64,000 bases of DNA from Lophium mytilinum (Eukaryota > Ascomycota > Dothideomycetes > Mytilinidiales > Mytilinidiaceae): assembly GCA_010093605.1 (NCBI GenBank), contig MU004187.1:1248018-1312017 (forward strand), given 5' to 3'. The position numbers and the translations under genes were made by a program. The notes under the pieces are model-generated. The model ran no database searches. It had not been told where the DNA came from and saw only the letters and a list, made by a program, of their open reading frames with translations. How positions within the stretch are numbered: the stretch's first letter is position 1; every line of letters begins with the position of its first letter. Below, piece after piece: positions 1-10,953 of this stretch.

Positions 1-3000
1 AGGATGGAGATATTGTGCTCTTCAATCGACAGCCTTCGTTGCATAAGCTCAGTATTCTCAGCCACAGAGCCAAGATCCGACCTTGGAGGACGTTCCGGCT
101 CAATGAGTGCGTCTGCAACCCGTACAATGCCGATTTTGACGGTGACGAGATGAACCTCCATGTGCCACAAACCGAGGAGGCCCGCGCAGAAGCCATCGAG
201 CTTATGGGAGTGAAGCACAATTTAGCTACGCCGAAGAACGGGACCCCAATCATTGCAGCCATCCAGGACTTCATAACCGCGGCCTACCTTCTTAGTAGTA
301 AAGAGAACTTCTACGACCGGAAGTCTTTTACGCAGATCTGCTCGTTCATGTTCAACGCCGACAGCGTTGTCGATCCGGACACCGGCGAGCAAATGGCTAT
401 CGAGATTCCAGAGCCTGCGATATTCAAACCCCAGAGGCTGTGGACCGGAAAGCAGGTCTTCAACGTACTAATGAGGCCAAACAAGAAGTGCAGAGTGTTG
501 GTCAACCTCGATGCTCCTTGCAAACAGTACAAGCCGGATCCCAAATGTCCAGCACCCGATCTCAACAGCGACGATGCCTGGCTAGTCATTCGCAACTCAG
601 AAGTTATGTGCGGTGTCATGGATAAGGCGACAGTTGGTGATGGCAAGAAAGATTCCGTGTTCTACGTTATAATGCGGGATTTTGGTCCAGACCACGCCGT
701 GCAGGCCATGAATCGGCTCTCAAAGCTTTCTGCTCGATGGCTTAGCAACCAAGGCTTCTCCATCGGTATCAACGACGTCACGCCAGGCGCCAATTTAGTT
801 CTGAAAAAGCAGGCCCTGGTGTCAGATGCATACGATAAGTGCGACCGGTTGATCGCCGAGTTCAAAACCGGACGGCTTGAACGAGACGCTGGCTGCACGC
901 AAGAGCAAACCATGGAGAACAAAATGGGTGGTATTCTCAGTAAAGTTCGACAAGATGCTGGTGAAATTTGCTTCAGTGAGTTGAGTAAATGGAACGCTCC
1001 CCTCATTATGGCAAAATGTGGGTCTAAGGGCTCAAACATCAACGTATCCCAAATGGTTGCATCCGTGGGACAGCAGATGATCGGAGGCAAACGTGTCGCG
1101 GACGGTTTCCAGGATAGAACTCTGCCTCATTTTCCAAAAGCAGCTCGTCAACCCGCCTCGAAGGGCTTCGTTAGTAACAGCTTCTTCTCCGGCCTAACCC
1201 CAACGGAGTTCATCTTTCATGCCATGAGTGGTCGTGAAGGTCTCGTTGACACTGCTGTTAAGACTGCCGAGACTGGTTATATGAGTCGCAGGCTGATGAA
1301 GTCGCTGGAGGATCTCTCTTCGCAATACGACAATACGGTCCGCAACTCTTCGGCTGGCATCGTCCAGTTTCAGTATGGCGATGATAACCTTGATCCGGTG
1401 GACATGGAAGGGAAAGCGAAACCAGTGAATTTTGAGCGAACGTTCTCCCATGCCATTGTATGTACCACAACTCTTCCTAATCACTAAGAATGACTGTCGC
1501 TAACGCTTCTCACAGACATCTACTTGGGATAATACTCAGATTACACTCAGACCGGACGAGGTAAAGGAATACACAATCGCCACGCTAAATGCAGAACGAA
1601 GCAAGTACACCCGCATGTCCTTGGATGGCACGAAAGAACTAGATTACCATGACGAGAGCCACCATGGCGTTGACCATCTGGAGAGCATTCGAGACTTCCT
1701 AGACGCCGTGCAGGACTTCATATATGAAAAAGCCGAGAAGCTTGCCAAAGCTATGGTGTATGTGGGCATGTCCGAAGCTTCAAGCCAAGGCGAAATTTCT
1801 GGAGAAAATCCGAGCGTAGCAAACCTCGTAGATGGAATGGCCAAGATCTCAGCTACCGCGCTCAGCACGTTCATTCGTCTTTGCATCACCAAATACGACC
1901 GCTCAAAAGTTCAACCCGGCCATGCTGTTGGGGCCGTTGGTGCCCAGTCCATTGGTGAGCCTGGTACTCAAATGACGCTCAAGACTTTCCATTTTGCTGG
2001 TGTCGCCGGCATGAGTATAACACAGGGTGTTCCCCGAATCAAGGAAATCATCAACGCCTCCAAAGCCATCAGTACCCCCGTCATATCTTGCCAGCTATCA
2101 AACAATATCTCTGAGGATTCAGCGCGCATGGTGAAATCGCGCATCGAAAAAACGTATCTCCGCGATATCATCATGCACATCGAGGATGTGTATCACCGGC
2201 AAGGAGGGTACCTGAGTGTTCGCATTGACTGGGACACCGTCCACAAACTTCATCTGGACCTTACACCGGAAGCGGTAGGCCGGGCTATCATCAATGCCAA
2301 AAATCTCAAGATGGCGAAGGATGGATCTACGTGGAACACTAGCCCCAGAGGGAACTATGTGCGCATCTACCCTGCAGACCCGGCGAAGAGGATCAAGAAG
2401 GGACGGTCTACTACCGCCAAAGCGAAGACGGAAGAAGATTTCTTCATTCGCATGCAGAATCTTAAGCGACTGATGCCAGACGTTGTTGTCAAAGGCTACC
2501 CTGACGCTCAGCGCGCCATCATAAAGAAAGACGAGACGCCAAACGCAAACGGTCAATACGAGTTGGAGCTTCTAGTTGAGGGTTACGGTCTCAGAGACTG
2601 CATGACCACTCCTGGCGTCGAGGGGCTATCAGTTTATTCGAACTCCGTCTTAGAGGTATTGAGTGTTCTCGGCATCGAAGCTGCGCGAGACACCATCGTC
2701 AAGGAGATCAGCTCCGTGATGAAAGGGATGGACATCGACCCTAGACATATGCAGCTTCTAGCTGATGTGATGACTTTCAAGGGAGACGTCCTGGGTATTA
2801 CTCGCTTCGGCCTCGCAAAGATGCGCGACTCGGTCCTGCAGCTAGCAAGCTTTGAGAAAACTCCGGACCATTTGTTCGAGGCCGCCAGTAAAGGCAAGGT
2901 GGACGCCATTGAGGGGGTGAGTGAGTGCATCATTATGGGCCAGAGCGTTAAGCTAGGGACTGGCGCGTTCAGTGTCATTCGAAAGCTCGGGCTGGGTGAG

Positions 3001-3087
3001 AATGAGGTCGGTCCCAGTGCGCAGAGGAGGTGCCTGTTTGAGGAGGGTTGGGCTTCCGCCATGCAAGCTGTTGCTGCTGCTGCGTAG
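1..3087 (+). CDS. RPC1: RNA polymerase III largest subunit (C160), 5' truncated by window edge
   Basis: This is the catalytic subunit of nuclear RNA polymerase III, which transcribes tRNA, 5S and U6 genes. The frame is already open at base 3, so the N-terminal third lies outside the window. Exons are <1-1457 and 1516-3087, with a 58-base intron (GTATGT..CACAG, branch GCTAAC); about 1008 residues are visible against roughly 1400-1450 for the family. The metal-binding active-site motif [10 protein letters not shown] sits near fragment residue 41. The trigger-loop stretch [19 protein letters not shown] follows in exon 2. The C-terminal jaw and clamp regions follow, and the protein ends ...AVAAAA. 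Spacing and wording ([29 protein letters not shown]) fit Pol III better than Pol I or Pol II; there is no heptad-repeat C-terminal tail. Identification is secure. Confidence 0.96.
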
Positions 3088-3730
3088 GAATCAGGTATTT
3101 TCTTTCATGTTAAGGTGATTGGTTATTTCCGGCATAGCGAGGTTTCAAGCATATGTTTGCATAGCGATGGCGGACGAAAACTTCTCATGGTGGATATCTT
3201 CTGGACTTGCTTAGAGGCAAACACCTCGGCAAGATGCGTAAAGAAATCAAGGTGTCAGGTCTCACGTTATGTCGTTCATTTCTGTGCAATCTCAAGAATC
3301 TGCCGACATCTGGTTAGTCTCTAACAACTAGATCTGCATGAATCCCAACAACCTCCAATCACCACCAATTCGGAATCGATCGACACTGAGGGACATAGCT
3401 AGCAGAGAAAGGCTGCTCTGTTTATTTCCTTGTGACTAATGTGACTGGGCACTCCAGAGCACGTGCTAGTTGCGCAAGATGGAACCAATGCCAGCTGACG
3501 ATGCCTAGAGAATCTATGTAGATACTCAACGAAACAATCGAGCGCCCAAGCCATACATGACATCACTTCGGGGGGTAAAAGACTGAAATTGTAATAATGA
3601 AGGTCCTCTTTTATTGTAGCCTCCGAGATATCATTTACGGCCAAGAGCATCCCTGGCGCACCTCTTTTTGATCTCCTATCACTTCCTTTCGCACCTTCAC
3701 CTCAGATACTTTGAAGATCCAAACTCTACA
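3088..3730. other. Intergenic, 643 bases
   Basis: 3' flank of the Pol III gene and promoter of the GPR1-like gene. I see no supported gene. The final 70 bases before the ATG are C/T-rich, as is common just upstream of fungal starts. Confidence 0.6.
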
Positions 3731-4612
3731 ATGGCCTCCTCTACAGCAAATTCCGACGACTTCAATGTCAACAGAAATCAGTCGGCTGGTCTCCGAGAGA
3801 CCAGCACCCTTACCAACGATCAGGAGAAGCAATCGTTCAGTACTTTCCGCGCGCCTGTACCGCCAAACACGCTCGGTTCTGGGGTGAGAAACGTTTACTT
3901 TTCCAGTAGCATCACTGCATGCTAACGAGTGACACTACAAAAGACGGCCCTCGCTATCGGGGCCTTCGCAACTACTCTCACGACCCTCCCCCTCAGCTTA
4001 ATGGAATGGCGCGGAGTGGTTATCACAAACGTCTACGTCGCCAACTTCTTCTTCGTCGCTGTTTTTGGACTTCTCATCACGGCGCAATGGGAGATGGCAG
4101 TTGGAAACGGATTCGCATACACAGTGTTTAGTGCTTTTGGTACGTTTAGTCGGATTCGCTGAAATTCAACCCCTTTTCACATCGAATATTAACGCACTCA
4201 AGGCCTGTTCTACGCCGGCTACGCCGCCATACTCACGCCTTCCTTCGGCATCGCAGCCGCCTATGGCGACGACATCGTTCAGTACAACAACGCTCTTGGC
4301 TTCTTTATGACGCTCTGGACCATATTCGTATTCACGTTCTTCATTGCATCAATCCCGACAAATGTCGTCTATATCGCCCTCTTCTTCCTCGTAGACCTGG
4401 GCTTCTTGAGCATTGCAGCTAGTTACTTTGCTACAGCGGACGGGCACGCCTCTGCGGCCCTTGGGCTGCAGAAGGCGGGTGGGGCGTTTTGTTTTATAGC
4501 GGGGTTAGTGGGCTGGTATTTGACGACGCACTTGTTGATCAAGGACTCGCTGTATGAGCTGCCGTTGGGGGATACGTCGAGGTTCTTTGCCAAGACGAGG
4601 AAAGTTGAGTGA
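3731..4612 (+). CDS. GPR1/FUN34/YaaH-family membrane protein (putative acetate/ammonium transporter)
   Basis: Multi-pass membrane protein of the GPR1/FUN34/YaaH (AceTr) family, whose characterised fungal members (Ady2, AcpA, Gpr1) act in acetate uptake or acetate sensitivity at the plasma membrane. Exons are 3731-3883, 3944-4139 and 4203-4612 (introns 60 and 63 bases), giving 252 residues, usual for the family. After about 50 hydrophilic residues come six hydrophobic segments, including ITNVYVANFFFVAVFGLLIT and the NALGFFMTLWTIFVFTFFIA region. The pre-TM1 signature, usually NPAPLGL, reads NTLGSGTA here, so this is a divergent paralogue. The ATG at 3731 was chosen because the N-terminus lacks other in-frame starts close by and the leader is C/T-rich. 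Substrate cannot be assigned from sequence. Confidence 0.85.
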
Positions 4613-5387
4613 TTGGTGTGTAGTACGTTTAGGCACTCCCAACCGTAGAGGTGGAAGAACTGGAGTGTGCAGCGGGATCGTGATGGATGGATTAGGGACG
4701 ACTGTGTAGGGGTGGAAACTCTGTGGAGAGGTGACGTTGGGTGGTGTGTAGAGCGAATAGCTTGGAAGAATGGTGTCATTATTTCCACAAACATGATTGG
4801 TCGAACTTTAGTACTATTTCCTTTTCGTCCTGGTTCTTGTGCATAACACTCGGCCGCTTTCCTCCTTTGTTTTTATTTCTCCGCAAAGACGTGCTTTATC
4901 GTCATTCGAGCTTACCACAACGCGTTACTATTTCATACCCTTAGCATCGATCACCCGTAAGGCTGGAGACGGTGCCGGAGGCCTCGATTCCCGAAAAGCT
5001 TGTTGTCCCACCCCCACGGTATATAAGGCATCGTTTCTTGACGATCACCTTAGATAACGCAACCATTCTAAAAGCAGACTCTCGCGGTCCAGGCGGGTAT
5101 AGCTTTGTCGTCACATCATTATACCAATGAGCAGCTATTGATGCCGTTCAGTGGCTGCGAGTAGATTGATTCGACATCAACGCGAAAATAATAGTATACG
5201 CGCCATTGTTCAGCCTCTCCCAGCCATATGCATGTTCCATCGTTGTCATATTTCGCCATCCCGTACCACGGTTGCGTGCCCTGATTCTCAGGTTTTAACA
5301 TGTACATCTATCCATGTACCGTCGTCATGTTTCCGACGCGTCTTAGTTCTTTAAAGCATTTGCCGTCATCTGTCACCATCATCAGAA
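4613..5387. other. Intergenic, 775 bases
   Basis: Terminator side of the GPR1-like gene and promoter of the flavoenzyme gene. A TATA-like element lies at 5020-5028. No other gene is supported. Confidence 0.55.
5020..5028 (+). promoter_or_regulatory. Possible TATA box
   Basis: TATATAAGG, 360 bases upstream of the ATG at 5388. The distance would imply a roughly 300-base leader, so the assignment is tentative. Confidence 0.3.
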
Positions 5388-6827
5388 ATGACGAACACCT
5401 CCGAAGTTCCTCTTAATGGTGCGAGTGCAACCCATGGAAGGGAGTTCGAGTCCACGGACCCGGCTGTATACAGCGAGTACAGCAAGAAATGGACCGAGCT
5501 CCCCAAAGACGAGGATGGATGGGTTGCTCGCGCCAAAGAAGTTTCAGAGATTCTCGCCAAAGACGTCGTTAAACGGAATGCCGAAAATAAGGCCCCTTTC
5601 GCTGAGGTTGCTCTGCTGAAGCATGCTGGGCTACTGAAGGTTCTTGGGCCGAAGAAGTATGGCGGTGGAGAGCAGCCGTGGAGTTTGGCATACAGGCTCA
5701 TCCGCGAGGTATCCAATGGTGACAGGTAAGCCTCCTCAACCCTCTATAGCCTCTCCTTCAAACCTCTAATGCGTAATCTAGCTCCCTCGGAATGCTCCTA
5801 GGCTATCACCTTCTCTGGTCCACCACTGCAAACGTTGTCGGTACCCCCGAGCAGGCGGATCGCACGCAGGAACTCATCCTCTCAAACAACTACTTCATCG
5901 GCGGCGCTGTGAACCCGCGCGACGAAGATCACAAGATTGCCAATGACGGCGATCACTTCGTCTTCAATGGTTTCAAGCGCTTCAACACCGGCGGTGTTGT
6001 TTCCGACCTCACGGTCCTCGAAGGCGTTCTTGAAGGTACTGAGCACCATATCTTCGCCTTCGTCAAGACGCAGCAGTCCGGCATCGAGTTTCAGCATGAC
6101 TGGCACAACATCGGACTACGCCTGAGCGAGTCCGGGAGCGTGAAGATCACCAACATTCGCGTTCCCTGGGTCGATGCGTTGGGTTGGTCGCCAGAAAAGA
6201 AAGAGCCAATTCCAGATATTCTCACCATTCCCTTTGCTACCCTCCTCTTGCCCGCGTAAGTCTCTCGGTCTTACTACCCTTGAACTCGAGTGCACTCTGA
6301 CTTGCTCCAGCATCCAACTCGTCTTCTCAAACCTATATCTCGGTATAGCGCAAGGCGCCCTCACCGCTGCCGCCGCATATACACTTAAATCCACCCGCCC
6401 CTGGCCCTACGCCGGCAACGACCGCAAAACGACCGCCACGGACGAGTTCTACATCCTGGAACGCTACGGTAACTTCTACGCGCATGTCGCCGCCGCCAGT
6501 GCGCTGGCTGACCGTGCTGGTGCTCTTGTGAGCTCGATCTACTCAACCCACACCTCTGATCGTAAAAGCCTTACAGCGGCCCGCCGTGGTGAGCTTGCGG
6601 AGGAAGTCGCGAGTGTCAAGGTAGTGACAACGGACACCGGGCTCCGAGTTACTGCGGGGGTGTTCGAGGTGACGGGCGCAAGCGCGACGGGCGAGAGACT
6701 AGGCCTGGATCGTTTCTGGAGGGATCTAAGGACTCATACGCTACACGATCCTGTGGCGTACAAGAACCGGGAGCTCGGCAGGTGGAGGTTGCTAGGTGAG
6801 GCGCCGGAGCCGAGCTGGTATAGTTGA
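5388..6827 (+). CDS. DszC/SfnB-like flavin monooxygenase of the acyl-CoA dehydrogenase fold
   Basis: Flavoenzyme with acyl-CoA dehydrogenase architecture. The closest recognisable subgroup is the FMNH2-dependent DszC/SfnB group (sulfur-compound monooxygenases) rather than true acyl-CoA dehydrogenases. Exons are 5388-5725, 5782-6255 and 6311-6827 (introns 56 and 55 bases; both junction codons restore cleanly), 442 residues. The N-terminal helical domain contains the KHAGLLKVLGPKKYGGG motif. The middle beta domain has FIGGAVNPRD and the stretch FKRFNTGGVVSDLTVLEGV. The C-terminal helical domain begins FSNLYLGIAQGALTAAAAYT and ends in a WYS tail. The late motif AVFEVTGASATGERLGLDRFWRD-type (here EVTGASATGERLGLDRFWRD) is characteristic. 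No partner flavin reductase is visible nearby, so the substrate is unknown. Detoxification or use of organosulfur compounds is only inference. Confidence 0.82.
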
Positions 6828-7444
6828 AGTCGCGGGTTTGGGTATGATTGTACGACAACTGCGATAGCGGTAGTGACTGCAATTCATCTCGGAGGTTGTC
6901 TTGCTGGCTTAGGACATCTCTTATTAGTTCTGGTGCTTGCGAATATTACCTGGTAATCTTATGAGCGAGGAATTGTCTGTTGACTCGTGACCTCGCCCTT
7001 CGTGTCGTCTTGGCGCGGCCAACACGCCTGAACTCCGGGCTTTCGAGGCTGCTGTCATATTTTCATGGATAGCTCAACAACCACACCCCCTAACTCAAAT
7101 CTGACACCGGGATGTAATTCGCCTGGGTCGAAAGTATTTTTGAGGAAGTTATAGGCGTCAAATTCGCCCGGGTCGTTGGGCTAGCGGTGGGTCTGCAGCG
7201 CTCAACACTTAAGATGTCCTTAAGCCAAGACTTATTAAGGCCAAGACTTTCCAGATTGAGACAAGAAGGTGAGAAAATGGGATTATCACGTGACAAACTC
7301 ACTGAGCGTACCTATAGACAAATGGGCTTCACGACGTCATTGAGACATTCATGAGCTCACTCTTCGCCTAAATTCAAATGCGAAGGTGTAGTTTCTTAAG
7401 CTTCCGTCGTATGCTATGAGTCCTCAGTCTCGCTTTTCGATACC
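6828..7444. other. Intergenic, 617 bases, between convergent genes
   Basis: 3' flanks of two convergent genes (flavoenzyme on plus, methyltransferase on minus). Nothing coding was supported. Confidence 0.6.
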
Positions 7445-9255
7445 TCATCCTTCCTTTCCAAGGATCTCCGTGGAATCTGCTTGCGTTGACACCGTGTTAA
7501 CATTCTTAGTCCTCTTCCGCCGTTCAGCGAGGAAATCTACATCGATGTCAAGCTCCGTCTCCTTAACCGTGATACTCTGCTCGCCCACATCCTCGCCTGG
7601 GACGGGTTTGCGCGCATACCAGAAGACTCTACACACACACATTAGCGCTATACTCTCCCATTTCGCCCCACCCCAGCAGTCATAAAGAAAATCAAAGCCA
7701 CTCACACATTCTGCCACACCCCCTCCACCCCCTCTCTCAATTCCTTCCTCACCCCGGCATTAAACACTTCCACCTCCTCCCTACTCCACCCTAGAACTCG
7801 CGTAAAGAGCGCTAACGTGCTACTCCCCAACCCATCATTCAGATCCTGCCTCGCAAACTTCCCTAGTAACTTAAACTTCTCTCCCTTAGCCCAGGGCCCG
7901 TACGGCCACTTCAGCTTCTTTTGATGGATATCGACGAAACCAGCGGCTTGCAGTAGGGGCCCGAAGGAGGCAGCGGCAGAGAAGTCGAGGCCGATCTTTG
8001 AGCCGGCGGAGGAGAGATGCTGGCCCCATGCTATTATGGGATTTGGGGAAATGGCGGGGTGGGTGTTCAGGGCGCCATTAGAGGCGCAGATCGGGGGGAG
8101 GTGAAACTCTTGGAGTTCGATGAATCCGTTGGGTTTGAGATTACTTGGGGGAGGCTTAGATTTACGTCATGTGGATGAAGGACAAGGTAGGGTTTGAGGT
8201 TCGTGTAGGATTTGAGAAATGCAAGGAATGGTCATTCTAAAGAGGATGCTTACGTGTACGACTGTTGAAAGAATCTAGGCCAGTCTTTAAACGCTGCCAT
8301 CATGGCGCGGGCGTGGATGAAATCGAATTGGGTCCGGAAGAGCCAGTCGTGGTCGGCATCGTCGATTAGGAAACTGCAGTTTGCAGGGACGCTAGAATAG
8401 GGAGATGAGTTTGACTGCTTCGAAACATACAATGAAAACTTGTTAAGTATCTTACTTATCTGGCTGGATAGGACTGTGAAGACATCAGTTTGGTATGTCT
8501 TAAACAATACGAGCTGCTGCTATATGAATATCGTCTCATCGAGCAGTCATGCCTACCTCAAGTCGGTGCCAAGTACTGTAGCGCTGGGATGCTCGTCGGC
8601 AAATTCAATTGCCCAAATACCTGTTACCGTCAACGTTTATACAATTTATCACGCTACCACACGTTTCGAGACGGTCAACGCCGAAATAGGTTGCAAAACT
8701 GGGCGGATGATGTACCTGTACCAGTGCCGACATCAAGAACAGTTTGAACGTTCTTCGGGATGGGAGCTATATATAGAGCACCGTCTACTGTTAGTCGGAA
8801 CGTATGGTGTTGTAGGTCTGCTAATGCATTAGCGAAGTCGGTCCGCAAGTAGTGCGACGGGTACGGACCGAGCCGATCCTTCTCTAGCTACATGGTGTCA
8901 GTATTGCAAGCAATCGTCCAGGAATTTTGTGGTAAAAGAGGTATATCTGCATACTTCATCATTTGGCACGAGATATTTCTACCATATTGAGCAGTCAGCA
9001 TATGTTCGAGATATGGCAACGGTATCCATTACCCCCTCTGAGTAGGCATGGTATCTGCGTCCGTTCTCATATCTGTAATCGTAGACGGACGCGCTGACCG
9101 ACATAGTCCGTCTGAATAAGAGTAAACGCTTTATACTTGAAAGATGAGGTACAAGAAGACAGTCCAACTAAACTTATACGCGGGCCCCACTCGCCTGAGG
9201 AAAGGTGGACTTACATGGACTCATTATCACCCAGGGCGGAATCTCGGTCGTTACT
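7445..9255 (-). CDS. LaeA-like SAM-dependent methyltransferase, at least ten exons, N-terminus unresolved
   Basis: Class I SAM methyltransferase resembling the fungal LaeA/TAM-domain group; many members sit in secondary-metabolite loci. Exons in transcript order are 9255-9215, 9111-9033, 8978-8955, 8881-8869, 8817-8716, 8620-8557, 8473-8456, 8391-8254, 8143-7706 and 7628-7445; every junction keeps frame (366 codons plus an unresolved first exon). Family landmarks in order: NDRDSALGD, YRYENGRRYHAYSEG, YLVPNDE, DRLDLQHHTFRL, motif I VLDVGTGTGIWAIEFADE, GTDLSPIQPDNVPANC, FDFIHARAMM, WPRFFQQSY, NLKPNGFIELQEF. Exons of 13, 18 and 24 bases are seen. The intron 8818-8868 (51 bases, in frame) could be retained. 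The true ATG lies upstream of 9255, probably within 9256-9400. LaeA itself is a global regulator; this gene need not be. Confidence 0.82.
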
Positions 9256-9647
9256 CTATCCGAGGAACAGTTAGCGGCGTGCCAAGTGGAGGGGAAGCTT
9301 GTCCGCAATAGTGAAGACTTGCATCAAAGCTGGTGTACTCATCCTCCTCGACCATGGCGTCGAGTAAAAGAGCGTGTATGAGACTGGAGTGTTTTGTGTA
9401 ACGCTGCGCACTCGTCCCACTTCCCCAGACCCCAGATTTCCCTCGCGTTCGATAGTGTGATACGAGTCAGTTGAGCGCATGAATGAGATGCATGAACGCG
9501 GCACATAATCTCGTCTAATCTCTGTGGCCGCGGAGTAACCTCGAGAGACCGCCAGGCAGCCAGGCGGCAAGTATCTGGTTGACTTCTGGTTCATCGCGTC
9601 CAAAAAGAGGCCAAATACATACACGAGGCTGAGCCCCGAGCCACATA
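9256..9647. other. Gap between two minus-strand genes
   Basis: Probably contains the unresolved first coding exon and promoter of the methyltransferase: a branch-like CTAAC and an acceptor TAG lie just upstream of 9255. An ATG-initiated stretch ending near 9348 (reading MVEEDE) is one candidate start, but its phase does not fit with a GT donor I can defend. Confidence 0.35.
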
Positions 9648-10953
9648 TTAATCAGCTCCCGCAGAGTCGAAAGCCTTCACTAACCCCATGGCTGCCCCAG
9701 CTGCCAGGCTACCCAATAGCAACATCTGGACACCTCCTTTGATACATGGTAAAAAGGCAATTGACGTCCCCTGGAATCCATCTAGCTCACGGTCCAAGTT
9801 CCTGGTCAAGTCTTCAGCACTTCGCAGAGTTAACCACACCTTTCCGCTGCCAAACACAAAGAGGGCTACGATCATAATTCCAAGGCTCCAGCACAAGGCG
9901 CGACCGACTTCTCCAATGAAGAGGTCTTAAGGCGGCAGGGTGCGTGTTAGCAAGGTTTCAATAAAGAAGGGGCAGGTTAAGACAGGCGCTGGATCCTCTG
10001 GTGTCATTTTCTTCGGGATTTGCCCAAATCGTGTCGGAGACGTTATTGGCAGGTTCGAGCGACTAACACGGGTGCTACAGCGCGATTGAAATACATGCTG
10101 TAGTACGACTGGAGTCGCGTTTCAAGACAATTCCAGAGAAAATGACACCAGAGAACTCTAGTTTAATATTAAGGGTTTACTTACAAGGTACAAGTGGGAC
10201 GAAGCCGCCGAAAAAGTAACAGCCTCCCATGGTCACCGCTGAAAGCCAAGCGCCCCGCGTGTCGGCCGGCTCCGGCAGATTATGGTGGAAGCGCATCAGA
10301 AACAGAGCGAGAAAATTGACATCAATAGCGATGTTCGTGGGAGAAGAAGCGTGAAGCAGATATGGCTGTAAGGTCGCATGTGCAAGCTTCATGGCGGTGG
10401 ACGGGGAGCGCTGAACAAAAAGTTGGGTAGAGCGTAAAGTGGAATTATAGGCTTTGCTGTAAACTTGTCGATTAACAACAGCTACATAGTGAAATCTTCA
10501 ACTTGAGGCTTGGGTAGCTGAGATTCTGGTCTTCGTGCTTTGGGGGAAACAAACATACACCTCTCCGCTCGCAGCAAGCCAAGCACCCAAGCCCATACTT
10601 ATGGCGCCCGCGATGAGCTCTGCGAGGCCCGCGAAAATGACAATTTTGCTGCTCCCGAGTGTTGAGAGCCCAGCGGAAAGAGCGAATGGCACAGTAAGGC
10701 CATCACTCAGCCCGATGGTCGCATCCGAAACGACTCGAGCATCGGATAACCAGCCCAAGATGCTCAACGAATGGCGACGATGATCGAGACTATGGGGCTC
10801 CACCTTAAGACTAAGGGAGTCGTTGGGAGGGCAGCTGTCTGGTAGAATATCTAAAGCAAAATAAGACTGGGAGAGGTCGGCTGGTAGCGCAGAATAAGGG
10901 TGGTCGAGAGGTGTCCTCGAAGGGAACAATAGTCTTTTTAGCGCCACAAGCAT
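9648..10953 (-). CDS. CCC1/VIT1-type vacuolar iron/manganese transporter
   Basis: Membrane transporter of the CCC1/VIT1 family, which loads Fe2+ or Mn2+ into the vacuole. Exon 1 (10953-10561) carries the signature ARVVSDATIGLSDGLTVPFA followed by GSSKIVIFAGLAELIAGAISMG. A middle exon ends at 10185 and includes FLMRFHHNLPEP and TMGGCYFFGGFVPLVP. The last exon, 9925-9648, reads YLFIGEVGRALCWSLGIMIV and ends GGVQMLLLGSLAAGAAMGLVKAF. The last intron (9926-10184, 259 bases) is unusually long for this window but joins perfectly. The junction between exon 1 and the middle exon (10560 to about 10470) could not be resolved in frame: an extra small exon or a lesion in the cytoplasmic metal-binding domain is possible. 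Five hydrophobic segments are visible, as in the family. Confidence 0.8.
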
